A stretch of DNA of 64,000 nt from Massilia sp. HP4 (GCF_005222695.1 NZ_STGG01000013.1:1-64000), one strand, 5' to 3'; positions 35,376-45,198 are shown, numbered from the stretch's first letter. Program-made: numbers and translations. Notes: generated by a model from the letters alone, not told the origin.

Positions 35376-37076
35376 ATGGCAGCAACTGCGGAAGACCTTC
35401 TCGACACCACCCAGGGCCAGCCTCCGGCTGCGCCCCCGTCGTTTTTCCAGACGACCATGGGCAAGCGCGTCGCCGTCGGCGGTGGCATCGCGCTCATCCT
35501 GGCGCTGATGATCGCTGTCTGGATGTGGAGCCAGGCGCCTGAATACCGCGTGCTGTTCTCGAATTACAGCGACCGCGACGGTGGCGCGATCACCGCTTCG
35601 CTCGACCAGATGGGTGTGCCATACAAATTCTCCGAAGGCGGCAACGCGATCCTCGTGCCTGCCGAGCAGATCCACGACCTGCGCCTGAAGCTGGCCGCGC
35701 AAGGCCTGCCGAAGGGCGGCAATGTCGGCTTCGAGCTGATGGAAAACCAGAAGCTGGGCGTCTCGCAATTCCTGGAACAGGTCAATTACCAGCGCTCGCT
35801 CGAAGGCGAGCTGGCGCGTTCGATCCAGTCGCTCGGTTCGGTGAGCGCCGCGCGTGTCCACCTGGCGCTGCCGAAACCGTCCGTGTTCGTGCGCGACCAG
35901 CAAAAGCCGACCGCCTCGGTGCTGCTCAACCTGCAGCCGGGCCGCGCCCTCGACCAGGGCCAGGTCAATGCCATCGTCCACCTGGTCGCTTCCAGCGTGC
36001 CTGAACTGACCTTCGGCAACGTGACCGTGGTCGACCAGACCGGCGCCCTGCTGTCGGAACAGGCCGGCAAAGCCGCGGGCAACAAGATGCTCGACGCTAC
36101 CCAGCTGAAATACGTGGACCAGGTCCAGGAAAACATCATCAAGCAGGTCGAGGCGATGATCAAGCCGCTGGTCGGCGAAGGCAATGTGCGCGCCCAGGCG
36201 ACCGCCGAGATCGACTTCGCCCAGGTCGACACCGCGGCCGAGATGTACAAGCCGAATTCGCCGCCCGAGCCGCAGGCGATCCGCAGCCAGCAGACCTCGG
36301 AAACGCAAGGCGCCGGCGCCGGCGCGTCGGGCATCCCGGGCGCGCTGTCGAACCAGCCGCCGGGCGTGAACACGGCGCCGATCGACGGCGAGCCGCCGGC
36401 CGAAGCGGCCGCGCCAACCGGCCCGAGCACCAAGAACTCGACCACCAATTTCGAAGTCGACAAGACCATCCGCTACGAACAGCGCCCGATGGGCGGCGTC
36501 AAGCGCCTGACGGTCGGCGTCGTGGTCAACTACCGCCGCATCGTCGACCCGGCCACCGGCAAGGTCACCGTGCGCCCGCTGGCGGCCAATGAAGTGGCCC
36601 AGATCAACGAGCTGGTCAAGCAGGCGATGGGCTTCAACCCGGAACGCGGCGACACCATGAACGTCACCAACGCACCGTTCGACGGTGTGGACAAGCCGGC
36701 CGAAGCAGTGGTAGAACCGGAATGGTGGCGCGACCCGGCGAATATGCCGCTGTTCAAGGACCTGGCCCGCTACGCTTTTGTTGCCGCAGTGATCGCCTTC
36801 CTGTACTTCCGCTTCCTGCGCCCGCTGCTGCGTCCGGCGATCAAGAAGTTCGACGAAGCGACCGCCGTGCCCGAAGAACCGAAAGAAGACGAGATGGCCG
36901 AAGGCGAGGACGGCGAAGAAGGAGCCGAAGAAGACGAGGAAGACCTCGAGGAAGAAGAGAAGATTCGCCGGGACATGGGTTACCGCGCCAACCTGAAGCT
37001 GGCGAAAGACCTGGCAAACGAAGATCCGCGCATCGTCGCAAACGTCATCAAAGCATGGTTGGGTTCAAATGAGTGA
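35376..37076 (+). CDS. fliF: Flagellar MS-ring protein FliF
   Basis: FliF forms the membrane ring on which the basal body is built. The 566-residue protein has two membrane helices (about 30-50 and 466-486), the ring-building motifs between them (EYRVLFSNYSDRDGGAITAS, LEGELARSIQSLGSVSAARV) and a cytoplasmic tail that binds FliG. The tail contains a strongly acidic run (about 505-530) before the FliG-binding helix LAKDLANEDPRIVANVIKAW. It overlaps fliG by eight bases. Confidence 0.97.
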   Translation: MAATAEDLLDTTQGQPPAAPPSFFQTTMGKRVAVGGGIALILALMIAVWMWSQAPEYRVLFSNYSDRDGGAITASLDQMGVPYKFSEGGNAILVPAEQIHDLRLKLAAQGLPKGGNVGFELMENQKLGVSQFLEQVNYQRSLEGELARSIQSLGSVSAARVHLALPKPSVFVRDQQKPTASVLLNLQPGRALDQGQVNAIVHLVASSVPELTFGNVTVVDQTGALLSEQAGKAAGNKMLDATQLKYVDQVQENIIKQVEAMIKPLVGEGNVRAQATAEIDFAQVDTAAEMYKPNSPPEPQAIRSQQTSETQGAGAGASGIPGALSNQPPGVNTAPIDGEPPAEAAAPTGPSTKNSTTNFEVDKTIRYEQRPMGGVKRLTVGVVVNYRRIVDPATGKVTVRPLAANEVAQINELVKQAMGFNPERGDTMNVTNAPFDGVDKPAEAVVEPEWWRDPANMPLFKDLARYAFVAAVIAFLYFRFLRPLLRPAIKKFDEATAVPEEPKEDEMAEGEDGEEGAEEDEEDLEEEEKIRRDMGYRANLKLAKDLANEDPRIVANVIKAWLGSNE

Positions 37077-38073
37077 TAAAGACAAGGACGGCACGAACAA
37101 GGCAGCGATCCTGATGCTGGCCCTGGGTGAAGCCGAAGCGGCCGAGGTGATGAAATACCTTGGCCCGCGCGAAGTGCTCAAGCTGGGCGCCGCGATGGCG
37201 CAGATGAAGGCGGTCCAGCATGGCCAGGTGGTCACCGTCCTCGAAGAGTTCGTCGAAGAAACCAACCTGCACTCGACCGTCGGCCTCGATTCGGACGAAT
37301 ACATCCGCCAGGTGCTGACCAAGGCGCTGGGCGACGACAAGGCGGCTGTTTTGCTTAATCGCATCCTGGGCGGCAAGGACGCCTCGGGCATCGAGAGCCT
37401 CAAGTGGATGGACTCGGTCTCGGTGGCCGAGCTGATCCGCAACGAGCACCCGCAGATCATCGCCACCATCCTGGTCCACCTCGAGCGCGACCAGGCTTGC
37501 GAAATCCTGGCAAACTTCAGCGAACGCTTGCGCAACGACGTCGTGCTGCGTATCGCCACGCTGGACGGCGTGCAGCCGGCCGCGCTGCGCGAGCTGAACG
37601 ACGTGCTGACCAAGCTGTTGTCGGGTAATGAACACATCAAGAAGTCCTCGCTGGGCGGCGTGCGCACCGCGGCCGAGATCCTGAACTTCATGAGCGGCGA
37701 GCAAGAGCAGGCCGTGATGGACAATATCAAGAACTACGACAACGACATGGCGCAGAAGATCATGGACGAGATGTTCGTGTTCGACAATATCATCGACATC
37801 GACGACCGCGGCATCCAGTTGCTGCTGCGTGAAGTGCAGTCCGAGATGCTGATCGTCGCCTTGAAAGGCGCCTCGCAGGATCTGCGCGAGAAGATCTTCA
37901 AGAATATGTCGCAGCGTGCCAGCGAGATGATGCGCGAAGACCTCGAATCGAAAGGTCCGGTGCGCCTGTCCGAAGTAGAATCGCAACAGAAACAGATCCT
38001 GCAGATCGTGCGTCGCCTGTCCGACGAAGGCCAGATCGTGCTGGGCGGTAAAGGTGAGGATTCCTTCGTCTGA
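37069..38073 (+). CDS. fliG: Flagellar motor switch protein FliG
   Basis: FliG couples stator torque to the rotor and sets rotation direction. The 334-residue protein has the three FliG domains, with NEHPQIIATILVHLERDQAC in the middle domain (EHPQ motif) and the charged torque helix in DDRGIQLLLREVQSEMLIVA near the C-terminus. It overlaps fliF upstream and shares one base with fliH. Confidence 0.97.
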   Translation: MSDKDKDGTNKAAILMLALGEAEAAEVMKYLGPREVLKLGAAMAQMKAVQHGQVVTVLEEFVEETNLHSTVGLDSDEYIRQVLTKALGDDKAAVLLNRILGGKDASGIESLKWMDSVSVAELIRNEHPQIIATILVHLERDQACEILANFSERLRNDVVLRIATLDGVQPAALRELNDVLTKLLSGNEHIKKSSLGGVRTAAEILNFMSGEQEQAVMDNIKNYDNDMAQKIMDEMFVFDNIIDIDDRGIQLLLREVQSEMLIVALKGASQDLREKIFKNMSQRASEMMREDLESKGPVRLSEVESQQKQILQIVRRLSDEGQIVLGGKGEDSFV

Positions 38074-38807
38074 TGGCAATACCGAAAGAACAGCAGAGCG
38101 CCTACCAGCGCTGGGAAATGGCGTCGTTCGGCGACGAGCGTCCCAGCACGCTCGCACGCCGCGCGGCCGAGGCTGCCACGACGCCTCCCGCCCCTGCTGA
38201 CAACGCTCCTGCCCTGCCGCCGGGATACAACCTGCCGAGCGTCGAAGAACTCGAAGCGATGCGCGAAGCGGCGCGCCACGAAGGTTACGCGCAAGGCCTG
38301 GAAGAAGGCCGCACCCAGGGCCATGGCGAAGGCCATGCCCAGGGCTATGCCGAAGGCGCCGAAGCCGGCCAGCGCGAAGCCGCCGCCGAACTCGAGCAGA
38401 TGCGCCAGGTCGCCGCCAGCTTCGGCGACGCCATCGCCCAGGCCGACGAAACCATCGCGCGCGACGTGCTCGACCTCGCCCTGCGCCTGGCGCGCGGCAT
38501 GGTGCGCACCGGTTTCGATGTACGTCCCGAACTCATCCTGTCGGTGGTGCGCGACGCCATCGACCAGTTGCCCGTGCTGCAGCAGCCGGCCGTGCTCACC
38601 CTGCACCCGCAAGACGCCGAACTGGTGCGCCATGGCATGGCCGAAGAGTTGTCCAAGGGCGGCTGGCGCATCATCGAGAACGGCTCCATCGCGCGCGGCG
38701 GCTGCAGGGTCGAGACGGCAACGAACCAGATCGACGCCCAGGCCGCGGCGCGCTGGAATCGCCTCACCCACGCGCTGGGCGCCAACGTCGACTGGCTGGG
38801 CGACTGA
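38073..38807 (+). CDS. fliH: Flagellar export apparatus protein FliH
   Basis: FliH binds the ATPase FliI and docks it at the export gate. The 244-residue protein has the characteristic glycine-repeat helix ([18 protein letters not shown] and continuing GYAEGAEAG), followed by the V-type-ATPase-E-like C-terminal domain. Start and stop overlap fliG and fliI by one base each, so translation is coupled. Confidence 0.93.
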   Translation: MAIPKEQQSAYQRWEMASFGDERPSTLARRAAEAATTPPAPADNAPALPPGYNLPSVEELEAMREAARHEGYAQGLEEGRTQGHGEGHAQGYAEGAEAGQREAAAELEQMRQVAASFGDAIAQADETIARDVLDLALRLARGMVRTGFDVRPELILSVVRDAIDQLPVLQQPAVLTLHPQDAELVRHGMAEELSKGGWRIIENGSIARGGCRVETATNQIDAQAAARWNRLTHALGANVDWLGD

Positions 38808-40222
38808 TGGACGACCACGTCCCGCAACACGACAGCAGCAACCCGCACACCGCGCGCTGGCAATCCTATCTGCGCGACTGCGACACCCTGGTCAGCTTCG
38901 CCGATCCGCTGCAAGTCTCGGGCCGCGTCACGCGCGTGGCCGGCCTGGTGATGGAATGTGTCGGCCTGCGCCTGGCGGTCGGCGCCGCCGCCACCATACC
39001 GACAGCCAGCGGCTTCATCGAGGCCGAAGTGGTCGGCTTCGAAGGCGAGCGCCTGTTCCTGATGCCGCAAAGCGATACCGAAGGCGTGGTACCCGGCTCG
39101 CGCGTATTTCCGGTCGAGAGCGTGCTGCCGCCACCGGGCACGGTACCGCACGGGCGCCGCCGTCCGCAAGACCGCGCGCGCCACCTGCCGGTCGGCATGC
39201 AGCTGCTGGGCCGGGTGGTGGACGGCGCCGGACGGCCGCTCGACGGCCTCGGCCCGCTCGGCACGACCGAGGTCGGCCCGCTCAATGCGCGCCCCGTCAA
39301 TCCGCTCGACCGCGCGCCGATCAAGTACACGCTCGACGTCGGCGTGCGCGCCATCAATGCGATGTTGACCGTGGGCCGTGGCCAGCGCCTGGGCCTGTTC
39401 GCGGGTACCGGCGTCGGCAAATCGGTGCTGCTCGGCATGATCGCGCGCTATACCGAGGCCGACGTGATCGTGGTCGGACTCATCGGCGAACGGGGCCGCG
39501 AGGTCAAGGAATTCATCGACCAGATCCTGGGGCCCGAAGGCCGCGCCCGCTCGGCCGTCGTGGCGGCCCCGGCCGACTCGCCGCCGCTACTGCGCCTGCA
39601 GGGCGCCGCCTATGCCACGGCGATCGCGGAACACTTCCGCGACCAGGGCAAGAATGTGATGCTGATCATGGATTCGCTGACCCGCTATGCGATGGCGCAG
39701 CGCGAGATCGCGCTGGCGATCGGCGAACCGCCGGCCACCAAGGGTTATCCACCATCGGTCTTTGCCAAGCTGCCGGTGCTGGTCGAACGGGCCGGCAACG
39801 GCCTGGAAGGCGGCGGCTCGATCACGGCCTTCTATACCGTGCTGTCCGAGGGCGACGATCAACAAGACCCCATCGCGGACGCGGCGCGCGGTATCCTCGA
39901 CGGCCACATCGTGCTCAATCGCCACCTGGCCGAGGCCGGGCATTATCCGGCGATCGACATCGAACAATCCATTTCACGGGCGATGCACTCGATCACGACC
40001 CACGAGCACCAGCTGGCGGCGCGCAAACTGAAGCAACTGTATTCTCGTTATCAGCGCTCGCGCGACCTGATCAATGTCGGCGCCTATGCCGCCGGCAGCG
40101 ATCCGGTGCTCGACCAGGCCATCGCCAAGCATGGCGTGATCGAGGAATTCCTGTGCCAGGAAATCCACGACAACGCCACGCTTCCCCAGAGCTTGGGGCA
40201 ACTTTCCTCGCTATTCGACTGA
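38807..40222 (+). CDS. fliI: Flagellum-specific ATP synthase FliI
   Basis: FliI is the ATPase of the flagellar export system. The 471-residue protein has the Walker A site AGTGVGKS near 199, the Walker B region [19 protein letters not shown], and the segment [18 protein letters not shown] typical of type III ATPases. Its length and position after fliH are standard. Confidence 0.97.
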   Translation: MDDHVPQHDSSNPHTARWQSYLRDCDTLVSFADPLQVSGRVTRVAGLVMECVGLRLAVGAAATIPTASGFIEAEVVGFEGERLFLMPQSDTEGVVPGSRVFPVESVLPPPGTVPHGRRRPQDRARHLPVGMQLLGRVVDGAGRPLDGLGPLGTTEVGPLNARPVNPLDRAPIKYTLDVGVRAINAMLTVGRGQRLGLFAGTGVGKSVLLGMIARYTEADVIVVGLIGERGREVKEFIDQILGPEGRARSAVVAAPADSPPLLRLQGAAYATAIAEHFRDQGKNVMLIMDSLTRYAMAQREIALAIGEPPATKGYPPSVFAKLPVLVERAGNGLEGGGSITAFYTVLSEGDDQQDPIADAARGILDGHIVLNRHLAEAGHYPAIDIEQSISRAMHSITTHEHQLAARKLKQLYSRYQRSRDLINVGAYAAGSDPVLDQAIAKHGVIEEFLCQEIHDNATLPQSLGQLSSLFD

Positions 40223-40258
40223 TCGATTCGAGGAGCCCGGCGCTAGAATCGCTGCACC

Positions 40259-40702
40259 ATGGCCCAATTATCCGCACTTGAAACACTGATCGACCTGGCG
40301 CAGAAGGATTCCGATGCTGCCGCCAAGCGCCTGGGCGTGGCCAATAAACTGGTCGAGGAAGCCGAACAGAAGCTGGAAATGCTGGTCGGCTACCGCGACG
40401 AATATGCGCGCAAGCTCGATGCGGCCCAGGTGGCCGGCATCACGCCTTTCGCGTACCACAACTTCGTTGCCTTTATTGGCAAGCTGGACAATGCCTTGAA
40501 CGGCCAGCGCGAGGTGTTGAAACACGCACAGTTCAAGGCAGAAACCGAGCGCACGACTTTGCAGGAAAGCGAGCGCAAGCGCCTGTCCTACCGCACCCTG
40601 AACGAGCGCGCCGCGAGCGAGGCGCTCAAGGTGCAAAACAAGCGCGACCAGAAACTGATGGACGACCACGCGGCGCGTGGCGCCCGCTACAAACAACGCT
40701 GA
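40259..40702 (+). CDS. fliJ: Flagellar export protein FliJ
   Basis: FliJ is a coiled-coil stalk protein that activates the FliI ring. The 147-residue product is almost entirely helical and charged, with family features LIDLAQKDSDAAAKRLG and YRTLNERAASEALKVQNKRD near the end. Its position between fliI and fliK is standard. Confidence 0.92.
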   Translation: MAQLSALETLIDLAQKDSDAAAKRLGVANKLVEEAEQKLEMLVGYRDEYARKLDAAQVAGITPFAYHNFVAFIGKLDNALNGQREVLKHAQFKAETERTTLQESERKRLSYRTLNERAASEALKVQNKRDQKLMDDHAARGARYKQR

Positions 40703-40709
40703 GCGAAAC

Positions 40710-42020
40710 ATGACGACGCAGACCACCAATCTCCTGTTCCAGACCAATGGCGCCAATGCCGCGGCGCCGCGCAGCCCGAGTCCGGACCGGCTGGCCGAGA
40801 GCGCCCGCGCCAATGGCGCTTTCGGCGCCACCCTGACGCGCGAGCTGGCGGCACGCCAGCAGCCGCCGCAGGCGGCTCCCCAAGCCGCTGCCGCCCAGCA
40901 GTCAAAGCCGGCCCAGCAGCAATCCAAGCCGAATGCGGCCGACAAGCCGGCCACCCGCGAACCGGTGCGCGAGCAGGCCAGCAAGGCCGGCGCCAAGCCG
41001 GCCAGCCACGAAGGCGACGCCAAGCCGGGCAAGACCGCCGAGGCCGGCGCCGCCGACGGTACCGAAGAAGCCGGCGCAGCCGAGGCCGCTGCCCAGGCGG
41101 CCGAGGCCGCCGCTGCGGCCACCACGCCGGTCACCGATATGCTGGCCTTCATGGCCAGCCTGGCCAAGCCGGCGACCGCCGCGCTTGACGCCGCCGCCAT
41201 CCCGACCGACGCCGCGGCAGCGGCCGGCGAGCCGGAACTGACGGCGCTGGAGAGCGCATTCGAGCAGCTGGGCGCGGCTGGCGCCACGGATGACGCCGCG
41301 AGCGGCGCGGCCGCCGTCACCGACGAGCTCGGCAAAGGCGTCTCGCCGGCAGCCGGCGTGCAGCGCGCGCCGGTCGATCCGAATGCGGCCCAGGGCAAGG
41401 CATTGCCTGAAAGCCAGCAGGATGGCGCCCAGTTCCAGGCCCAGCTGCGCGATAGCCAGCAGCAGGCGGCGCCAGCGGCCGAGGAAGCACCGGCCCCGCT
41501 GGCCCAGCTGCAAGCCCAGGCCACCAGGATGGCGGAAGCGGTCGGCAGTCAGGCCGCCGTGCCGGGCGACCGCATCCCTGCCCGGGTCGGCAGCCAGGCC
41601 TGGGACAACCAGGTCAGCCAGCGCATCGTCTACATGGTCGGCAAGGAGCAGGCCGCCACCCTGACCCTGAACCCGCCAGATTTGGGCCCGGTCCAGATCG
41701 TGCTCAATGTGAGCAACGACCAGGCCACCGTGGCCTTCTCGGCCGAGCAGCTCGAGGTGCGCCAGGCCCTTGAAAACGCCCTCCCGCGCCTGCGCGAGAT
41801 GATGAGCGAGAGCGGCATCGCACTGAACAATGCGACGGTGGACGCCGGTACGCGCCAGCAGCAGGATGGCGAGCGGCGGGCGCCGGGCAGCCAGGGGGCC
41901 AATGGCAACCTGGCCGGCAACGGCACTGGCGCCGAGGCCGAGGCGGCAGTGAACGAGGTGGCGCCGCGTACCCGCACCGTGGGGCTGGGCGAGCGCGGCA
42001 TGGTCGACCTGTTTGCGTAG
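40710..42020 (+). CDS. fliK: Flagellar hook-length control protein FliK
   Basis: FliK measures hook length and switches export specificity. The 436-residue protein has an alanine/proline/glutamine-rich N-terminal ruler (1-300) and the conserved C-terminal domain (about 305-400) with AATLTLNPPDLGPVQIVLNV and VRQALENALPRLREMMSESG. The ATG at 40710 is preferred over the frame opening at 40677. The stop codon lies in the first bases of a half-copy of the dispersed repeat, so its last residue is set by that element. Confidence 0.93.
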   Translation: MTTQTTNLLFQTNGANAAAPRSPSPDRLAESARANGAFGATLTRELAARQQPPQAAPQAAAAQQSKPAQQQSKPNAADKPATREPVREQASKAGAKPASHEGDAKPGKTAEAGAADGTEEAGAAEAAAQAAEAAAAATTPVTDMLAFMASLAKPATAALDAAAIPTDAAAAAGEPELTALESAFEQLGAAGATDDAASGAAAVTDELGKGVSPAAGVQRAPVDPNAAQGKALPESQQDGAQFQAQLRDSQQQAAPAAEEAPAPLAQLQAQATRMAEAVGSQAAVPGDRIPARVGSQAWDNQVSQRIVYMVGKEQAATLTLNPPDLGPVQIVLNVSNDQATVAFSAEQLEVRQALENALPRLREMMSESGIALNNATVDAGTRQQQDGERRAPGSQGANGNLAGNGTGAEAEAAVNEVAPRTRTVGLGERGMVDLFA

Positions 42021-42051
42021 GCTGGGCGGGTCCCCCGTCCACGCGTTCAAC
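42017..42051. repeat. Dispersed repeat, right half copy
   Basis: GTAGG at the fliK stop is followed by a hairpin GGGCGGG-TCC-CCCGTCC (42024-42040, one G-T pair) and by ACGCGTTCAAC (42041-42051). This is the same order as the right half of the full copy at 3880, with a different but still paired stem. It lies between the fliK stop and its terminator. Confidence 0.65.
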
Positions 42052-42057
42052 CAGCGC

Positions 42058-42086
42058 AAAGGGTGGCATATCTGCCGCCCTTTTTT
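42058..42086 (+). terminator. Terminator after fliK
   Basis: AAAGGGTGGCA (42058-42068) pairs with TGCCGCCCTTT (42073-42083) around a TATC loop, followed by a run of Ts to 42086. This is a strong intrinsic terminator. It splits fliE-K from fliL-R into two transcription units. Confidence 0.85.
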
Positions 42087-42220
42087 CATTCCGTCATCGC
42101 GCGCCTGCAACAATTCCGGATTTACTGCCTCTTCTGCCCTCTTTTCTAGGCTTGCCCGGATGCATCTTTCCGCGACAATGCCATAATGTTGTACCGATTA
42201 ACCAGCACTGAAGACATCCA

Positions 42221-42763
42221 TTGAAAGCGAATCCGAAAATGAAGGCTGATCCGAAAGCGGACCCGGCTGCAGCAGCGGCACCGGCCGGCTCGAAGAAAAA
42301 GCTGATCATCATGATCCTCGCTGCCGTTCTCGTGCTTGGCGCGGGCGCCGGCGGCGGCTGGTATTTCAGCCAGTCATCGGCGGCCCATGGCGAAGAAGAC
42401 GCCCCGGCCAAGGAAAGCAAGAAGAAGAAAAAGAAGGACCCGGCGGTCAAGCCTGAATACGTCCCGATCGAAGCCTTCACCGTCAACCTGCAGCCTGAAA
42501 ACGGCGAACAGTATTTGCAGGTACAGTTCACCCTGCAGGTCGCGGGCGCGGAACAGGCGACCCTGGTGAAAGACAATATGGCGATCGTGCGCAACCGCGT
42601 GCTGCTCCTGTTGTCGAGCAAAAAAGCGTCTGAAATCAATACGGTGGAAGGCAAGCAGCAACTGGCTTCCGAGATCCAGGCAAGGATTACCGAACCGTTC
42701 GAGAAACAAGGCGACGAACAGGAAGTGTCGGACGTATTATTCACTTCGTTTATCATCCAATAA
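42221..42763 (+). CDS. fliL: Flagellar basal body-associated protein FliL
   Basis: FliL is an inner membrane protein that supports stator function. The 180-residue protein has a short lysine-rich N-terminus, one transmembrane helix (about 25-45) and a periplasmic domain (YVPIEAFTVNLQPENGEQYL, then the ending VSDVLFTSFIIQ). The start is uncertain: TTG at 42221 gives MKANPKMKADPK, an ATG at 42239 is also possible, and neither has a strong ribosome site. It opens the fliL-R operon. Confidence 0.93.
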   Translation: MKANPKMKADPKADPAAAAAPAGSKKKLIIMILAAVLVLGAGAGGGWYFSQSSAAHGEEDAPAKESKKKKKKDPAVKPEYVPIEAFTVNLQPENGEQYLQVQFTLQVAGAEQATLVKDNMAIVRNRVLLLLSSKKASEINTVEGKQQLASEIQARITEPFEKQGDEQEVSDVLFTSFIIQ

Positions 42764-42787
42764 AGCATCCAGTAAATACCGAGAAAC

Positions 42788-43771
42788 ATGGCCGATAATT
42801 TCCTCTCACAGGAAGAAGTCGATGCCCTCTTAAAAGGGGTCAACGGCGATCAGGACGACATTGCGACGCCTGAAGACACCTCGGGAGTCCGCACCTATAA
42901 CCTGGCAACGCAGGAGCGCATCGTGCGCGGCCGCATGCCGACGCTCGAGATCATCAACGAGCGCTTCGCCAGGTATTTGCGGGTCGGCCTGTTCAACTTT
43001 CTACGCCGTAGCGCCGAGGTGTCGGTGGGCTCGGTGCGGGTCTCCAAGTACAGCGAGTTCATCCGCAACCTGGTAGTCCCGACCAACCTCAACCTGATCC
43101 ACATGAAGCCGCTGCGCGGCACCGCCCTGATGGTGTTCGATCCGGGCCTGGTGTTCCTGCTGGTGGACAATCTGTTCGGCGGCGACGGGCGCTTCCACAC
43201 CCGGGTCGAAGGCCGCGACTTTACCCAGACCGAGCAGCGCATCATCATGCGCATCCTCGACATCGTGTTCGAGGCCTATGCCAAGTCGTGGGAACCGGTG
43301 TACCCGATCGAGTTCGAGTACATCCGTTCCGAGATGAACACGCAGTTCGCCAATATCGCGACCCCGAACGAGGTGGTGGTGTCGTGCACCTTCACGGTCG
43401 AGCTGGGTTCGGTGTCGGGCCAGATCCACTTCTGCATGCCGTATTCGATGATCGAGCCGATCCGCGATGCGCTGACCTCGAGCATCCAGGGCGAGGCGCT
43501 CGAAGTCGACAAGCGCTGGGTGCGCCTGATGACGCAGCAGATCCAGGTCGCCGAGGTCGAACTGGTCGCCGTGCTGGGCCATGGCAAGGCGAATTTCGAC
43601 GAGATCCTGAACATGAAGATCGGCGACGTGATCCCGATCGCGGTGCCGGAGATGCTGGAAGCCACGGTCGACGGCGTGCCAGTAATGGAATGCACGTATG
43701 GCGTGCACAACGGACAATACGCGCTGAAGGTCGAGCGGCTGCTCGCCAATAGCGACACATTCAGCAAATAA
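42788..43771 (+). CDS. fliM: Flagellar motor switch protein FliM
   Basis: FliM binds phosphorylated CheY and forms the wall of the C ring. The 327-residue protein has the CheY-binding N-terminus LSQEEVDALLKGV, the CheC-like middle domain with the GGDGRF-type loop and a C-terminal SpoA domain (VAVLGHGKANFDEILNMKIG). It follows fliL by 24 bases. Confidence 0.97.
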   Translation: MADNFLSQEEVDALLKGVNGDQDDIATPEDTSGVRTYNLATQERIVRGRMPTLEIINERFARYLRVGLFNFLRRSAEVSVGSVRVSKYSEFIRNLVVPTNLNLIHMKPLRGTALMVFDPGLVFLLVDNLFGGDGRFHTRVEGRDFTQTEQRIIMRILDIVFEAYAKSWEPVYPIEFEYIRSEMNTQFANIATPNEVVVSCTFTVELGSVSGQIHFCMPYSMIEPIRDALTSSIQGEALEVDKRWVRLMTQQIQVAEVELVAVLGHGKANFDEILNMKIGDVIPIAVPEMLEATVDGVPVMECTYGVHNGQYALKVERLLANSDTFSK

Positions 43772-43777
43772 GCGAAA

Positions 43778-43847
43778 GGCGCACGGCGGCCAAAGGCCGC
43801 GCGCCGTACGCGAGCACTTAAACAGTATATTGGCAGGGCGCACGGCG
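43778..43847 (+). repeat. Hairpin and direct repeat in the fliM-fliN gap
   Basis: GGCGCACGGCG occurs at 43778-43788 and 43837-43847. The first copy forms a hairpin with GGCC-AAA-GGCC at its tip (43788-43798) and ACGGC/GCCGT below it (43783-43787 with 43803-43807). The 102-base gap is long for this operon, so the hairpin may protect or attenuate mRNA. Confidence 0.5.
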
Positions 43848-43873
43848 CCGGCCTGAAGCAACGGGAGAACACC

Positions 43874-44314
43874 ATGTCTGACAATCAAGAAGACCAGGAA
43901 CACATCGACGACGACTGGGGTGCGGCGATCGCCGAGCAGGCAGCGGCCGAAGCGGCGGCGCTCGAGCGCCAGCAGCAGCAGGCGGCCGCCCCGGCCGCGG
44001 CGGCGGCCGTGTTCAAGGACTTCTCGAACAAGGGCGCGCGCAACGAGACGCCGAACGACATCGACTTCATCCTCGACATCCCGGTGCAGCTGACGGTGGA
44101 ACTGGGCCGCACCAAGATCGCCATCAAGAACCTGCTGCAACTGGCGCAGGGCTCGGTGGTCGAACTCGATGGCCTGGCCGGCGAGCCGATGGATGTGCTG
44201 GTCAATGGCTGCCTGATCGCCCAGGGCGAGGTCGTGGTCGTGAATGACAAGTTCGGGATCCGGCTCACTGATATCATCACGCCATCTGAACGGATTCGAA
44301 AACTGAATAAATGA
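43874..44314 (+). CDS. fliN: Flagellar motor switch protein FliN
   Basis: FliN forms the base of the C ring with FliM. The 146-residue protein has an acidic, alanine-rich N-terminal extension (1-60) and the SpoA domain (DIPVQLTVELGRTKIAIKNL, GSVVELDGLAGEPMDVLVNG, GEVVVVNDKFGIRLTDII). Its stop overlaps an ATG of fliO in ATGA. Confidence 0.96.
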   Translation: MSDNQEDQEHIDDDWGAAIAEQAAAEAAALERQQQQAAAPAAAAAVFKDFSNKGARNETPNDIDFILDIPVQLTVELGRTKIAIKNLLQLAQGSVVELDGLAGEPMDVLVNGCLIAQGEVVVVNDKFGIRLTDIITPSERIRKLNK

Positions 44315-44384
44315 CCCCGCCGCGCGCTCTCGCTCCTGTCTTCGATCGCACATCGCCCAACGCACATGATCGCCCGGTCGTAGG

Positions 44385-44497
44385 CGTAGGGTTGGCGGCT
44401 ACGCCGCCGACGCGTCGATCGTCGAGGGCTCCGATGTCGCGCCGGATGATCTTGCGGCCAACCATCACCGCGTCGGCGGCGAAGCCGCCAACCCTAC
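44385..44497. repeat. Two inverted half copies of the dispersed repeat at the fliO start
   Basis: Bases 44385-44414 hold a right half (CGTAGGGTTGGCGGC, TAC loop, GCCGCC, ACGCGT), and 44469-44497 hold a left half (CGCGTCGGCGGC, GAA loop, GCCGCC, AACCCTAC). The two are inverted copies separated by 54 bases. Both lie inside the open frame that begins at the fliN-fliO overlap, so they code for protein if that start is used. Confidence 0.75.
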
Positions 44498-45198
44498 TGG
44501 CGGCATTGCTGTTTGCGCCCCTGCTCGCATTTGCCCAGCAACCGGCGGCGCCAGGCGCCACCACTACGCCTGCCCCGGCAGCCCACGAAGATTCCGAGAC
44601 GCCGCGCCGTCCCGGCGAAACCACCACCGGCCGCCCACCGGCGCCAGCCGTCCCGGCCCCGGCCACCACGCCCAGCGCCAAGCCGCCGCCGACGGCGCCG
44701 CTGCCCGGCGACAGTGCCGCGGCCACCGACACCACCCCGCCGGTCTCCACCGCACCCGTCTCGCCCACCTCCACCGCGCCGCTGGGCGAAGCCCCGCGCG
44801 TGTCGCTGCCCGCCTCGATGCCGACCGCGTCCAGCGCCAGCCCCGGCGCGGGTGGCCTGCTCAAGACCATCATGGCCCTGATGCTGGTGCTCGGCCTGCT
44901 GGCCGGCCTGGCCTGGGTGATGAAGCGCTATGGTCCCAAGATGAGCGGCGGCAGTGCCAACCTGCGCGTGGTCGGCGCCCTGAACCTGGGCGGACGCGAA
45001 CGCATCATGGTGGTCGAAGTCGGCGACCAGTGGATCGTGGTCGGCGCCGCGCCCGGCCGGGTCAACGCCCTGCACACCATGCCGCGCCAGGAGGGCGAAC
45101 TGGCCCCGGCCGCCACCCAGGGCGCGCACGGCGGTGGCCCCGCCAACAATTTCTCGGACTGGCTCAAGAAGACGATCGATAAACGCAATGCGCGCTAA
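44434..45198 (+). CDS. fliO: Flagellar export protein FliO
   Basis: FliO helps assemble the FliP ring of the export gate. From the ATG at 44434 (GAGGG at 44424-44428) the protein has 254 residues: a signal-like segment [16 protein letters not shown], a proline/threonine-rich linker and a membrane helix ([20 protein letters not shown]) followed by the FliO domain ([20 protein letters not shown]). An earlier ATG at 44311 overlaps the fliN stop and would add 41 residues encoded mostly by repeat sequence. That earlier site is probably the ancestral start, disrupted by the repeat. Confidence 0.87.
   Translation: MSRRMILRPTITASAAKPPTLLAALLFAPLLAFAQQPAAPGATTTPAPAAHEDSETPRRPGETTTGRPPAPAVPAPATTPSAKPPPTAPLPGDSAAATDTTPPVSTAPVSPTSTAPLGEAPRVSLPASMPTASSASPGAGGLLKTIMALMLVLGLLAGLAWVMKRYGPKMSGGSANLRVVGALNLGGRERIMVVEVGDQWIVVGAAPGRVNALHTMPRQEGELAPAATQGAHGGGPANNFSDWLKKTIDKRNAR

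Noticed and set aside
43821..43835. Internal promoter before fliN (AACAGTATATTGG)
   Set aside because: The AT-rich stretch has a possible -10 but no matching -35 at proper distance.
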